64,000 nt of DNA from Sphaerisporangium sp039871875 (GTDB taxonomy: Bacteria; Actinomycetota; Actinomycetes; Streptosporangiales; Streptosporangiaceae): contig NZ_JBDPMD010000012.1 in NCBI RefSeq assembly GCF_039871875.1, positions 107,305 through 171,304 on the forward strand, written 5' to 3'. The notes under the pieces are model-generated. The model saw only the letters and a program-made list of their open reading frames with translations. It was not told the origin of the DNA and ran no database searches. The position numbers and the translations under genes were made by a program. Positions 8,263-16,986 of this stretch are shown here, one piece after another; position 1 is the first letter of the stretch; each line of letters begins with the position of its first letter.

Positions 8263-9285
8263 GTGGCCCTCACCGACTTCCCCCGCCACCGGCTGCTCTA
8301 CGGCCCGAGCCCGGTCCACCCGCTGCCGCGCCTGACCGCCCACCTCGGCGGCGCGTCGATCTGGGCCAAACGCGAGGACTGCAACGCCGGCCTCGCCTAC
8401 GGCGGCAACAAGACCCGCAAGCTGGAGTACATCGTCCCCGACGCGCTGGCCCAAGGCGCCGACACCTTGGTGTCGATCGGCGGCTACCAGTCCAACCACA
8501 CCCGCCAGGTCGCCGCCGTCGCCGCCTCCCTCGGCCTGAAGGCGGTCCTGGTGCAGGAGAACTGGGTCGACTGGCCCGACTGCGTCAACGACCGCGTCGG
8601 CAACATCATGCTGAGCCGCATCATGGGCGCCGAGGTCCGCCTGGACCCGGCCGGCTTCGGCATAGGCTTGAAGGAGTCCTGGACCCGCGCCATCGAAGAC
8701 GTCAAGCAGCGCGGCGGCACCCCGTACCCCATCCCCGCAGGCGCCTCCGACCACCCCCTCGGCGGCCTCGGCTTCGCCGACTGGGCCTACGAACTGGAAC
8801 GCCAGGAACGCGACCTCGGCGTCTTCTTCGACACCATCGTCGTCTGCTCGGTCACCGGCTCCACCCAGGCCGGCATGATCGCCGGCTTCGCGGCCCTGGA
8901 GGAAGTCGGCGGCCGTCCCCGCCGGGTCCTCGGCATCGACGCCAGCGCCAAGATCGACGAAGCCCGGGACCAGATCACCCGCATCGCCACCGCCACCGCC
9001 GGCCTCATCGGCGTCCGGCGTCCCCTGCGCGCCGACGAGATCAACGTTCTTCCCGGCTGGGCCGGCGACCGCTACGGGATCCCCGTCGCCTCCACCCTCG
9101 ACGCCATCCGCCTCACCGGCCGCCTCGAAGGGATGATCATCGACCCTGTCTACGAGGGCAAATCCATGGCCGGACTGATCGACCTCGTCACCAGCGGCGA
9201 GATCCCCAGCACCTCAACCGTGCTCTACGCGCATCTCGGCGGCCAACCGGCCCTCAACGCCTACAGCGGCCTGTTCTCCCGCTGA
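8263..9285 (+). CDS. acdS: 1-aminocyclopropane-1-carboxylate deaminase
   Basis: A 340-residue PLP enzyme that splits ACC, the plant ethylene precursor, into 2-oxobutanoate and ammonia. PLP-binding Lys50 lies in GGNKTRKLEY, the Ser of SIGGYQSNHTRQ is present, and TGSTQAGM forms the phosphate loop. VYEGKS and AHLGGQPALNAYS keep the Glu and Leu that separate true ACC deaminases from D-cysteine desulfhydrases. Length matches the family. The start is GTG 8263 with GAGGAG inside the acdR end. The gene suggests a plant-associated lifestyle and supplies ammonia and 2-oxobutanoate. Confidence 0.95.
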   Translation: MALTDFPRHRLLYGPSPVHPLPRLTAHLGGASIWAKREDCNAGLAYGGNKTRKLEYIVPDALAQGADTLVSIGGYQSNHTRQVAAVAASLGLKAVLVQENWVDWPDCVNDRVGNIMLSRIMGAEVRLDPAGFGIGLKESWTRAIEDVKQRGGTPYPIPAGASDHPLGGLGFADWAYELERQERDLGVFFDTIVVCSVTGSTQAGMIAGFAALEEVGGRPRRVLGIDASAKIDEARDQITRIATATAGLIGVRRPLRADEINVLPGWAGDRYGIPVASTLDAIRLTGRLEGMIIDPVYEGKSMAGLIDLVTSGEIPSTSTVLYAHLGGQPALNAYSGLFSR

Positions 9286-9522
9286 CCCCACAGCCGGCCT
9301 GCTCACGCGGTCCGTACAGGCGTCGTTTGCCCACGCATTTCGGCGGGTCGGAGGCGTGAGGCAGGAGGCGTGGTGGGGCGTGGTGTGGACCGGGCTCTGG
9401 AGTCGCGTTCCCTGCACGCAAAGGCAAGAGCTTGGCGCGCTCCGTCAAGTCGTACCGTGGGCCCTTTGTCATTCTCGGTGGCAGGTCACGCACGACGTCA
9501 ACGACATGGACGGGAGGTAGAA

Positions 9523-9927
9523 ATGCATCATGCACAGTCCGGAGGCAGTCTCCTGCGTCGGGTCATCATTACCTTCATCGCAGTTCTGGCCGCTCTCACC
9601 GCTGTCCCGGTAGCCTCGACCGCTGCTCGGGCAGCCGAACCGAGTTGCACAAGCCCCAGCCATTCCGTGAACGCGGAGGGGTCGGGAATCATGCTGGGCA
9701 CCTACAACCTCAAGGTCGCGCCCTACTCTCATTGCGGCAATGTCATGAGCGTGGCTCAGGGGAGCGAGATCTACTACCACTGCTTCTTTTTCAACGACTA
9801 CGACAAGTGGTGGGTATATGGCCGCGTGAAGGGAACCTCCACCTACGGCTGGATGTCCTGGGACAACCTCCGTGACACCTACCTCGATGACAACGGCGAC
9901 GGCTACTACGATGACAGGGACTGCTAG
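9523..9927 (+). CDS. Small secreted SH3-like protein
   Basis: A 134-residue protein from ATG 9523, preceded by GGGAGG. The signal peptide shows basic LLRR, hydrophobic VIITFIAVLAALTAVPVA and an AxA-type cut near AARAAEP. The mature part has four Cys (PSCTSP, SHCGNV, YHCFFF, DRDC) and a beta-rich pattern (WWVYGRVKGTSTYGWMSWDNL) like bacterial SH3 modules, with an acidic tail DDNGDGYYDDRDC that could bind calcium. Exported, role unknown. It is followed by a strong terminator at 10024. Confidence 0.75.
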   Translation: MHHAQSGGSLLRRVIITFIAVLAALTAVPVASTAARAAEPSCTSPSHSVNAEGSGIMLGTYNLKVAPYSHCGNVMSVAQGSEIYYHCFFFNDYDKWWVYGRVKGTSTYGWMSWDNLRDTYLDDNGDGYYDDRDC

Positions 9928-10023
9928 CCAGTAGTACGCGGCCGCCGGGACCGCACCGCAGAGAGCGAGCATCAGCCCCGGGTCGTGTGGGTGGACAACA
10001 CTTCTGCGTAACGGAGAGAAATG

Positions 10024-10047
10024 CCCTCAGGCCGGTTGGCCTGAGGG
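10024..10047 (+). terminator. Hairpin terminator after the SH3-like gene
   Basis: A perfect 10-bp stem (CCCTCAGGCC / GGCCTGAGGG) with loop GGTT, followed by TTCT. It lies between the plus-strand secreted-protein gene and the minus-strand HxlR gene and could serve both. Confidence 0.75.
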
Positions 10048-10135
10048 TTCTCCGCTGCTCGGGGGTTGATGCTCCCTGCCTGTTTGGCTCAAGGAGTCAC
10101 CGCCCGGAGATGGACGTCTCCGACGCTGACCCCGG

Positions 10136-10531
10136 TCACCTGGAGGCGCGTGCCGCCTCCGCGTCGTCGTAGCGCCGGCGGGCCCGTTCGACGTGGCCGA
10201 GGTTGGCGTCGGCCCAGTCGGCGAGGTGTGCGAAGAGGGGGCCGAGGCTGCGGCCGAGCTCGCTGATCTCGTACTCGACGCGCGGGGGGACCTCGGGGTG
10301 GTAGGTGCGGGTGATCAGGCCGTCGCGTTCGAGCTGGCGCAGGCGCTGGGTGAGGACCTTGGGGGTGATGTTGGTGATGCGCCGCTCCAGCTCGACGAAC
10401 CGCTGGCGGCCGAAGGTGTGGAGGGACCAGAGGATCGGTGTGGTCCAGCGGCTGAACACCATGTCGACGACGGGGGAGACCGGACAGGCCAGCTCGGGGT
10501 CGGTCGTGGCTTCGAACACCGGTCTGGTCAT
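10136..10531 (-). CDS. HxlR-family regulator
   Basis: A 131-residue winged-helix regulator: CPVSPVVDMVFSRWTTPILW, RFVELERRITNITPKVLTQR and LITRTYHPEVPPRVEYEIS are typical HxlR features, with the conserved N-terminal Cys. ATG 10531 is preferred because CAGGGG lies 6 bp upstream; GTG 10555 is a longer option. It is divergent from the NmrA-type reductase gene and probably represses it. HxlR proteins commonly sense electrophiles or oxidants through the Cys. Confidence 0.85.
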   Translation of the reverse strand: MTRPVFEATTDPELACPVSPVVDMVFSRWTTPILWSLHTFGRQRFVELERRITNITPKVLTQRLRQLERDGLITRTYHPEVPPRVEYEISELGRSLGPLFAHLADWADANLGHVERARRRYDDAEAARASR

Positions 10532-10562
10532 CGTGCACCCCTGCTGGTCAGTCACTTTCTTC

Positions 10563-10572
10563 TAGGTACCTA
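10563..10572. promoter_or_regulatory. Candidate HxlR operator TAGGTACCTA
   Basis: A perfect 10-bp palindrome in the 100-bp gap between the divergent HxlR and NmrA-type genes, next to an AT-rich CTATACC that could be a -10 region. Its position suits autoregulation plus control of the reductase. Confidence 0.45.
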
Positions 10573-10632
10573 CTATACCGAGGCTGTTAGCGTCGCCGTC
10601 GTCGCGAAAGAGCACAACATGAGGAGTCGATC

Positions 10633-11475
10633 ATGATCGTGGTGACGGGTGCGACGGGGAACGTCGGCCGGCCGTTGGTGCGGGCCCTGGCCGAGGCGGG
10701 GGAGCGGGTGACGGCGGTGTCGCGGAAGGCCCCGGTGGATCTGCCGCACGGGACCAGGCACGTACAGGCCGACCTCGCCGAGCCGGAGAGCCTGCGGCCG
10801 GCCTTCGACGGCGCCGGCGTCCTGTTCCTGCACGACGGCGGTGCCGGTGGTCACGGCCTCGCCCCGAGGGCCATCGTGGACGTGGCGAAGGCCGCCGGGG
10901 TACGGCGAGTGGTGCTGCTCTCGTCGCAAGGCGTGGCGACCAGGCCGGAGTCACCCTCGCACGGCGGCGTCATGCGGGCCGTCGAGGACGCGGTACGTGA
11001 GTCCGGCCTGACCTGGACGATCCTGCGTCCCGGCGCCTTCGCGTCCAACGCCTTCGCCTGGACCGAGTCGATACGCGCCGAGCGCACGGTCGCCGCGCCG
11101 TACGGCGACGTCGGCCTCCCCCTGATCGATCCGGCCGACATCGCCGAGGTCGCCGCCGCGGCCCTGCGCAAGGACGAGCACACCGGTCACGTCTACGAGC
11201 TGACCGGCCCCGCCGTCGTCACCCCCCGTGAGCAGGCCGATGCGATCGGCGCGGCCCTCGGCGAGCCCGTACGGTTCGTGGAACTGACCCGCGCCGAGGC
11301 GTACGCGCGGATGGCGGCGTTCATGCCGGAGCCGGTCGTCGAGACCTCACTGGCCGTCCTCGGCGAGCCGAACGCAGCCGAGCTGCGCGTCAGCCCGGAT
11401 GTCGAACACGTCCTCGGCCGCGCACCTCGCGGCTTCGCCGAGTGGGCCCGCCGCAACGCCGTGGCGTTCCGGTAG
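10633..11475 (+). CDS. NmrA-like NAD(P)-binding reductase
   Basis: A 280-residue Rossmann protein: TGATGNVGRPLVRAL at the N-terminus, VVLLSSQG strand, TWTILRPGAFASN, PLIDPADIAEVAAAAL and the late YELTGPAVVTPREQ are hallmarks of atypical SDR/NmrA reductases (azoreductase and quinone reductase-like). GAGGAG lies 6 bp before the ATG. Gene pairs of HxlR plus NmrA-type reductase usually handle reactive electrophiles or quinones. The catalytic YxxxK pair of classical SDRs is absent, as normal for this group. Confidence 0.85.
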   Translation: MIVVTGATGNVGRPLVRALAEAGERVTAVSRKAPVDLPHGTRHVQADLAEPESLRPAFDGAGVLFLHDGGAGGHGLAPRAIVDVAKAAGVRRVVLLSSQGVATRPESPSHGGVMRAVEDAVRESGLTWTILRPGAFASNAFAWTESIRAERTVAAPYGDVGLPLIDPADIAEVAAAALRKDEHTGHVYELTGPAVVTPREQADAIGAALGEPVRFVELTRAEAYARMAAFMPEPVVETSLAVLGEPNAAELRVSPDVEHVLGRAPRGFAEWARRNAVAFR

Positions 11476-11589
11476 AGGGTCGCCGCCGACCGGGGTGCGG
11501 GTGGCCGAGGGCGGGGACGGCCGGAGGCCGGCGAACTTCTCGGGCCGCTTCCGTCAGATGACGAGGTTCGCGGCGAGGGGACGGGGATC

Positions 11590-11955
11590 TCACTCCTCGC
11601 CGGAGAACCGTTCCCACGCGCTCTGCCGGGTCATGCCGAGCGCCTCGCCGATCTTGGCCCAGGTCACGCCGCGACGCCGCAGCTCCTGGACCCACGAGCG
11701 CAGGTCCGTCTCGACCTGGTCGGCCACGGCGGCGACGCGGGGGATGTGGTCGAGCATCTGCTCGTCGGTCAGCGACTCCCACGTCGGCAGGCGCGGGTCG
11801 GCCGTCTTGTCGCGGTGCTCGCCGATGACGGCGCCGGCCAGGTCGACGCACTGGTCGCAGATGTAGACCCCGGGCCCCGCGACGAGTTTGCCGACCTCGC
11901 CACGGTGCTTGCTGCAGAACGAGCAACGCAGGTCTTCGACACTGCCGGTGGCCAT
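11590..11955 (-). CDS. ClpX-type zinc-finger protein with HTH
   Basis: A 121-residue protein. The N-terminus is a C4 zinc finger like that of ClpX (CSFCSKHRGEVGKL, then YICDQCVDLAG). The C-terminus carries an HTH-like segment (VTWAKIGEALGMTRQSAWERF). There is no AAA ATPase part, so it is not ClpX itself. It faces a MazG-like gene across a gap holding two identical-pattern operators, which suggests that it binds them and regulates itself and its neighbour. This architecture is widespread in actinomycetes but of unproven function. Confidence 0.8.
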   Translation of the reverse strand: MATGSVEDLRCSFCSKHRGEVGKLVAGPGVYICDQCVDLAGAVIGEHRDKTADPRLPTWESLTDEQMLDHIPRVAAVADQVETDLRSWVQELRRRGVTWAKIGEALGMTRQSAWERFSGEE

Positions 11956-11968
11956 GCCACGCCTCCTT

Positions 11969-12016
11969 GTCAGGTTACTCCTGACGGCAGGGTAGCCGCG
12001 TCAGGGGTAACCTGAC
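11969..12016. promoter_or_regulatory. Double operator GTCAGG-N5-CCTGAC
   Basis: Two inverted repeats, at 11969-11985 and 12000-12016, each GTCAGG-N5-CCTGAC with perfect 6-bp arms. Their centres are 31 bp apart, about three helical turns, and the two elements are also near-perfect reverse complements of each other (16 of 17 positions). They lie in the 91-bp gap between divergent genes, so one dimeric regulator could control both. Confidence 0.7.
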
Positions 12017-12046
12017 AACCCCGCAAGTCGTCTCACAGGGAACGCC

Positions 12047-12367
12047 ATGCAGCCACTGCCGGGCACGCCACGGACCCTGGGTGAGATCCAGACGTACGTC
12101 GCGGCCGTGGAGGAGACCTGGGGGTTCGCCGACTGCACGATCCTGGAGCAGACGCTGAAGCTCGCCGAGGAGACGGGGGGAGTGTGCAAGGCCGTACGCA
12201 AGCACCTGGCCCTGCCGATGGACCCCGGCAGTACGGCCGGGGCCCTCGGGGACGAGCTCGCCGACGTCCTGATCTTCCTCGCTTCGATCGCCAACCGCGC
12301 CGGCGTCGACCTGGCGGACGCGCTGCGTGCGAAGGAGAAGGTGAACGCGACGCGCGTCTGGACCTGA
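12047..12367 (+). CDS. MazG-like nucleotide pyrophosphohydrolase
   Basis: A 106-residue all-alpha protein. KLAEETGGVCKAV, GDELADVLIFLASIANR and KEKVNATRVW match the EExxE...ExxD metal-binding layout of MazG-like NTP pyrophosphatases, though the second Glu of the first motif is replaced by Gly. Expected to hydrolyse (d)NTPs or modified nucleotides in the cytoplasm. It probably shares regulation with the ClpX-type zinc-finger gene through the double operator. Confidence 0.8.
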   Translation: MQPLPGTPRTLGEIQTYVAAVEETWGFADCTILEQTLKLAEETGGVCKAVRKHLALPMDPGSTAGALGDELADVLIFLASIANRAGVDLADALRAKEKVNATRVWT

Positions 12368-12376
12368 CGCGGGGGC

Positions 12377-13744
12377 TCAGCCGGCGAGGCGGGTGATGGC
12401 GGTGACGGAGCGGTCGACGTCCGCCTCGGTGGTGGTGGCGTTGGAGACGGAGATGCGCATGTAACGGCGGCCCCGCCAGGTGGTGGCGCCGGTCCAGCAG
12501 GTGCCGTCGGCCTGGACGGCCCTCACCACGTGGTCGGTGCGGGTGTCGTCGCCGAAGCCGACGAGAACCTGGTTGAGGACGACCTCGTTGGCGATCTCGA
12601 AGCCCGCGGCGGAGAGGCCGGTGGCGAAGCGGCGGGCGAGTGCGCAGCAGCGGTCGACCAAGGCCGTGACGCCGTCGCGGCCGAGTTCGCGCAACGCGGC
12701 CCAGACGGCGAAGCCGCGGGCCCGGCGGGAGGACTCGGGGGTGAGGGCGGCTCCGGCCGGTGTGCCGCCGGAGCCGGCCAGGTACGCGGCGGTGTAGGAC
12801 ATCGCCGCGGCGTGGGCGGCGGGATGCGCGCAGAACGCGAAGGCCGAGTCGTACGGCACGTTGAGCCACTTGTGGCCGTCGCAGGCCCATGAGTCGGCCA
12901 GGTCCACGCCGTCCACCAGGTGGCGGGTGGCGGGGGCGGCGGCGGCCCACAGGCCGAAGGCGCCGTCCACGTGGACCCATCCGCCGTGCCGGTGGGCCAG
13001 GTCGGCCGCCTCTCGGAGGGGGTCGCAGGCGCCGGTGTTCACGTTGCCTGCCTGGAGGCACACGATGAGAGGGCCGGGGGAGCCGGCGCGCAGCACCTCG
13101 CGCAGGGAACCCGGGTCCATGGCGCCGTCAGGTCGCGCGGCTACGGGCTCCACGACGTCGGATCCGAAGCCGAGCAGGCGCAGGGAGCGGTCGATGGTCG
13201 CGTGCCGTTCCTCGCCGGCGACGACGCGGACGGCCGGTGCTGCGTGCAGGCCGCGTCGTTCCACGTCCCAGCCGGCGTCGGCCAGCACCTGGTGCCTGGC
13301 GGCTGCCAGGCCGACGGTGTTGGCGGCCTGGCAGCCGGTGACGAAACCGGTCGACGCGGACGGCGGGATGCCGAGCAGTTCCTTCAGCCAGGCTCCCGCG
13401 GCGGTCTCGGCGGCGATGGCGGCGGGGGAGGAGACGGCGGTGGTGGCGAACTGGTCCCACGCGGTGGCGAGCATGTCGGCCGCGGTGGCCGCCGGGGTGG
13501 CGCCGCCGGCCACGAAGCCGAAGTACCGAGGGCCGGCGCTGGCGACCAGGCCGGGCTCGGCGGCGCCGATCAGATCGGCCAGCACCTGCTCCGGTGGCGA
13601 GGGGGCGGAGGGCAACGGGCCGGAGAACGCGGTGTCCAGCGCGTCCTGGTCGACCGGCACCGCGACCGGCCGGTCGGGCAACGACCGCCGGTAGCCGGCC
13701 GCGTGGTCGGCGGCCAGGCGGAACAAATGACTCAGGTCTTCCAT
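12377..13744 (-). CDS. PLP-dependent group II decarboxylase
   Basis: A 455-residue protein of the aromatic amino acid/glutamate decarboxylase fold. GYRRSLPDRPVAV at the start, TGCQAANTVGLAAAR, HVDGAFGLWAA and the PLP-Lys motif SWACDGHKWLNVPYD are visible, then RGFAVWAALRELG. Start ATG 13744 follows AAGGTGGA; GTG 13747 is one codon earlier. It should decarboxylate an amino acid (aromatic, diamino or similar); the substrate cannot be read from the sequence. It stands alone, convergent with the MazG-like gene. Confidence 0.85.
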   Translation of the reverse strand: MEDLSHLFRLAADHAAGYRRSLPDRPVAVPVDQDALDTAFSGPLPSAPSPPEQVLADLIGAAEPGLVASAGPRYFGFVAGGATPAATAADMLATAWDQFATTAVSSPAAIAAETAAGAWLKELLGIPPSASTGFVTGCQAANTVGLAAARHQVLADAGWDVERRGLHAAPAVRVVAGEERHATIDRSLRLLGFGSDVVEPVAARPDGAMDPGSLREVLRAGSPGPLIVCLQAGNVNTGACDPLREAADLAHRHGGWVHVDGAFGLWAAAAPATRHLVDGVDLADSWACDGHKWLNVPYDSAFAFCAHPAAHAAAMSYTAAYLAGSGGTPAGAALTPESSRRARGFAVWAALRELGRDGVTALVDRCCALARRFATGLSAAGFEIANEVVLNQVLVGFGDDTRTDHVVRAVQADGTCWTGATTWRGRRYMRISVSNATTTEADVDRSVTAITRLAG

Positions 13745-13988
13745 CACTCCACCTTATCTGCATGGAGTTCGCAATTATCTATAAATGCGGGCTAGACCGA
13801 CAATTAGTATCAATTTACGGCGAGCTGGCTGGGGTGGGATATCACATCGATATGCCGATATCAAATGCTCTTTTTGCTCATAGAGGGGACTGTTGGGAAG
13901 GGCCCAACCTCTGTCCGATGCCGGGCACACGCCCCTAAGGTGTACCGGGAACATTTGGCGGCAGCATTCCTCCGGCTTTGGGGAGACA

Positions 13989-15248
13989 ATGGTAGACATC
14001 AAGAACGTCGTCATCCTTGGCGACAGCATGTCCGACATCGGGAACAAGTGGTTATGGCCCACCGGTGAGCTGGGCCGGCTCTTCCGGGCGATGCGCGTGA
14101 ACGAGACGGGCCGGTTCAGTGACGGGAAGAACTGGACCGACTTTCTCGTCGAGTGGGCGACCGGCGAGACGCTCATGTGGGGGAACCGGGACCTGGCGAT
14201 CAGTAAGTCCACGAACTATCGCACCCTCACGGGGTATTCCGTGCTCGGGGTGGAGTCGTGGGACAAGCCGGTCGAGCCGAAGCCGCCGTTGGACCTGGAG
14301 GCGTACCTCAAGGCGATGAAGGCGCCGCCCAAGGAGACCAAGGCCCTGCCGGAGATCAGGTACGTCAACTACGCCATGGGAGGGGCGATCGTCACCAACG
14401 ACTGGTCGCCCAAGTTCGGGGCTCTCACCTACCTCCGGGGGCAGGTGGAGGACTACCTCGCGCAGCGCAGGCACATGTCGGGGGCGTTCACCGGGGAGAC
14501 GCTGCACGTCATCTGGGTCGGGCTCAACGACTTCGTCACGGTGGTGCGGCCCGACTACGACCCTTCGAACAAGAACCTGCCGTCCACGGCGGACTTCGGG
14601 GCGTGGTTGTCGTGGAGCCAGACGTATCCGAAGGAACTCGCGAACGGCGTCGGGGTCTTCCCGGCCGTGGCGGAGATCCGGTCCCTGGTCGAGCTGATCA
14701 ACTCCAGTTTCCCCGGGGAGCAGGACAGCCACCACTTCATGGTGGTCGACCTGCCCAGCGTTTACAACGCCATCCGCTTCATGGAGGGCCTGGGCGACCC
14801 CCAGTGGATCCCCCAGGCCAAAGCGATCGAGCCCGTCATCCGGCGCTACAACGAGATGCTGGCGAGCCTCGTGCACAAGTGGCCGGCCGGTGACCATGCG
14901 CCGGACCCGGCTCGGGTCCACCTCGTGCGGATGAGCGCGTGGATGGACTACGTCAGCGAGAACCTGGAGACGTGGAAGTTGTCCAAGCAGGCGCAGGACA
15001 AGGGGGTGCGGCCCTTCTACACGCCGGGCCTCCCGCCGACGCCGAAACAGGACCCGGTGACGCCGGACATGCGGCGGCGCATCACGACCAGTGACCTCGC
15101 GCACCCGACCGAGGCGGTGTACGGCGTCATCGCCCGGTACTTCGTGACCCAGGTGGTGGACAGCGGATACACCTTGGGCAGGCTCGACAAGGGCACCTGG
15201 CGCGCGCACGCGCCCTTCGGCGGCCTGCCCTTCACGGTGCCGGACTGA
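13989..15248 (+). CDS. SGNH/GDSL-family hydrolase
   Basis: A 419-residue hydrolase with all four blocks: GDSMSDIGN (nucleophile Ser), NYAMGGA (oxyanion Gly), WVGLNDF (Asn), and DLAHPTEAVYGVIA (Asp-His). No signal peptide is seen, so it is probably intracellular. Start ATG 13989 follows TTGGGGAGA. The 240-bp upstream region is unusually AT-rich, with three GATATC/GATAT repeats (about 13838-13861) and a GTTGGG/CCCAAC hairpin at 13891. It resembles GDSL lipase/esterase-like proteins; substrate unknown. Confidence 0.8.
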   Translation: MVDIKNVVILGDSMSDIGNKWLWPTGELGRLFRAMRVNETGRFSDGKNWTDFLVEWATGETLMWGNRDLAISKSTNYRTLTGYSVLGVESWDKPVEPKPPLDLEAYLKAMKAPPKETKALPEIRYVNYAMGGAIVTNDWSPKFGALTYLRGQVEDYLAQRRHMSGAFTGETLHVIWVGLNDFVTVVRPDYDPSNKNLPSTADFGAWLSWSQTYPKELANGVGVFPAVAEIRSLVELINSSFPGEQDSHHFMVVDLPSVYNAIRFMEGLGDPQWIPQAKAIEPVIRRYNEMLASLVHKWPAGDHAPDPARVHLVRMSAWMDYVSENLETWKLSKQAQDKGVRPFYTPGLPPTPKQDPVTPDMRRRITTSDLAHPTEAVYGVIARYFVTQVVDSGYTLGRLDKGTWRAHAPFGGLPFTVPD

Positions 15249-15286
15249 GCGCCCTCCCGCCGGACGTCAGGGGGCGTCTCGCGCGG

Positions 15287-16429
15287 TCACCCCACCGCGC
15301 AGGCGCCCCCGTTCAGCGTGAATGACGCGGGAGACGGGTTGTTCCCCGTGTGCGTCCCGGTGAAGCCGACCCGTAGGGACTGGCCGGGCGCGATGGTCCT
15401 GTTCCAGGAGGCGTTGGCGGCGGTGACGGTTGCGGCGGACTGGGTCCAGGTGGCGGACCAGCCGATGGTCAGGTGCTGGGTGGTGGTGGGGAAGTCGAAG
15501 GCGAGGCGCCATCCGTCCACGGGAGTGGTTCCGGTGTTCTTGAGGGTGATGTCGGCGGTGAAGCCGCTCGCCCAGCTCCTCGCGTTGTAGGTGATCGCGC
15601 AGGTCACCGGGGCCGGTGTGGGGGTGGAGGTGGAGGCCGTCCAGGTGGCGGCGTTGGAGGGGGTGCTCAGGTTGCCGACGTCGTCGCGGGCGACCACCTG
15701 GAACGTGTAGGACGACTCGGTGCCGAGGCGCACCAGGGTGCGGGGGAGTGTGCTGTCTCCCGCGCGGGTCCAATCCGTCGAGGAGCGGACGAAGGGCACC
15801 CAGACGGTCGTGGGGGTCTGGTCGCGGTACGACCACAGCAGGGTGACGTAGCCGGGGCCGGGGCCACCGCCCACGCGCAGGTCCCAGGGGGCGGAGGGGT
15901 TGGACGGGCCGGGGGTCGGGCTGGGCTGCGGGGGTTCCCGCATGGCCCTTTGCTGGACCAGGAGGCTCGGCTTGCTCCTGTTGCCGGCGGCATCCACCGC
16001 GACGACGTAGAACAGGTAGGCGCGGCCGGGCGTCAGGCCGTGGACGTCGGCGTTGACATGGGTGCTGAACGTGTTGACGTACGCCTGGACGGGCTCGAAG
16101 GCGGTGGTCGCCGGGGATGTGTACGACCAGGCGAAGATCTCGTACCCGGTGACCGCGACGTCGTCGGTCGACGGGGTCCAGGTGAGGCCGGCCACGCCGT
16201 TCAGGTAGACGTTCCGGGGGCTCAGGCCGACGGGCTCACTGGGCGGCGTGGTGTCGGCGGCACCCGCACCGGCGCCCGCCGCGGCGAGGACGGCCGGGGC
16301 GGCAGGGGCGGGGACGGCGCCTGAGGCGGGTGTCAGGCCGGAGCCCAGGGCGAGCACGGCGGCGGTGGCCGCGCAGAAGCCGAGCAGGAGGCCGCGCAGG
16401 GCGGCTCCGCGGGGACGGGTGTAGGACAT
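15287..16429 (-). CDS. Secreted FN3-FN3-CBM2 protein (copy A)
   Basis: A 380-residue exported protein: signal peptide (RPRGAALRGLLLGF...ALGSGLTPASGA), two fibronectin type III domains (about 60-160 and 175-270; STDDVAVTGYEIF, SYTFQVVARDDVGN), then a family 2 carbohydrate-binding module (about 278-380; CAITYNARSWASGFTADI, VDGWRLAFDF, GWSATW). It has no catalytic domain, so it probably binds cellulose or chitin for adhesion or targeting. A paralog lies at 24323-25477 in an eroded duplicate of the same cassette. Confidence 0.9.
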   Translation of the reverse strand: MSYTRPRGAALRGLLLGFCAATAAVLALGSGLTPASGAVPAPAAPAVLAAAGAGAGAADTTPPSEPVGLSPRNVYLNGVAGLTWTPSTDDVAVTGYEIFAWSYTSPATTAFEPVQAYVNTFSTHVNADVHGLTPGRAYLFYVVAVDAAGNRSKPSLLVQQRAMREPPQPSPTPGPSNPSAPWDLRVGGGPGPGYVTLLWSYRDQTPTTVWVPFVRSSTDWTRAGDSTLPRTLVRLGTESSYTFQVVARDDVGNLSTPSNAATWTASTSTPTPAPVTCAITYNARSWASGFTADITLKNTGTTPVDGWRLAFDFPTTTQHLTIGWSATWTQSAATVTAANASWNRTIAPGQSLRVGFTGTHTGNNPSPASFTLNGGACAVG

Positions 16430-16986
16430 GAGGCGCCTCTTTCGTCGGGCGGTTCTCGTCGGGCGGTCAGGATCCCGGCGGGCTCGGCCGTGGTGCGTGG
16501 GGAGGAGCGGATGCCGCCGGGCGCGCCGACGACGGCAGAGGGCCGGCCGCCCGGCTCTGGGCCAGGCATATGTTCGTGACCGGTCGTCGCATCGACTCCC
16601 CCGAATGGAACGGCTGAATGTCCCGTCTGTCAGGGATCATGCGCCGGATGGGCCACGTGGGCCAGCGCCCGCGGGCCAGCAGGTCCTCGCCGACTGGTCA
16701 GCGTGGCACGCCGTCGCGGGGACGGTGAAAGTTGCACACGCGGCCCGCTGCCGACCCCGGCCGGAGCGGGGTCGACGCCGCCCGTCCGGGGGGTTCGCGG
16801 GCGCCGGCCGGTGATCGGCGCGGTCCCGGTGTTCCTGGGTCAGGGCGCGGTCTTGACTGTCCACGCACGGTGATGACGATGCGCGCACATCGCACCTTGG
16901 GGAACCTGTGCCGGCCGGGAGACACGCGAGCCCCACCCGGCGGGGCGAGGTGCGCGGTGCCGGCGGTTCCGGCGCCGGTCCGGTGT
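16430..16986. other. Intergenic region
   Basis: 557 bp with no convincing gene. It contains the promoter of the FN3-CBM2 gene on the right of that gene and a GAGCCCC...GGGGC hairpin near 16929-16945. The stretch ACACGCGAGCCCC recurs near 19983, on the far side of the TetR-SPW-AraC group, as a short flanking repeat. Confidence 0.5.

Noticed and set aside
11590..11955. ClpX protease ATPase
   Set aside because: Only the C4 zinc finger is present; the AAA+ domain is absent and the C-terminus is HTH-like.
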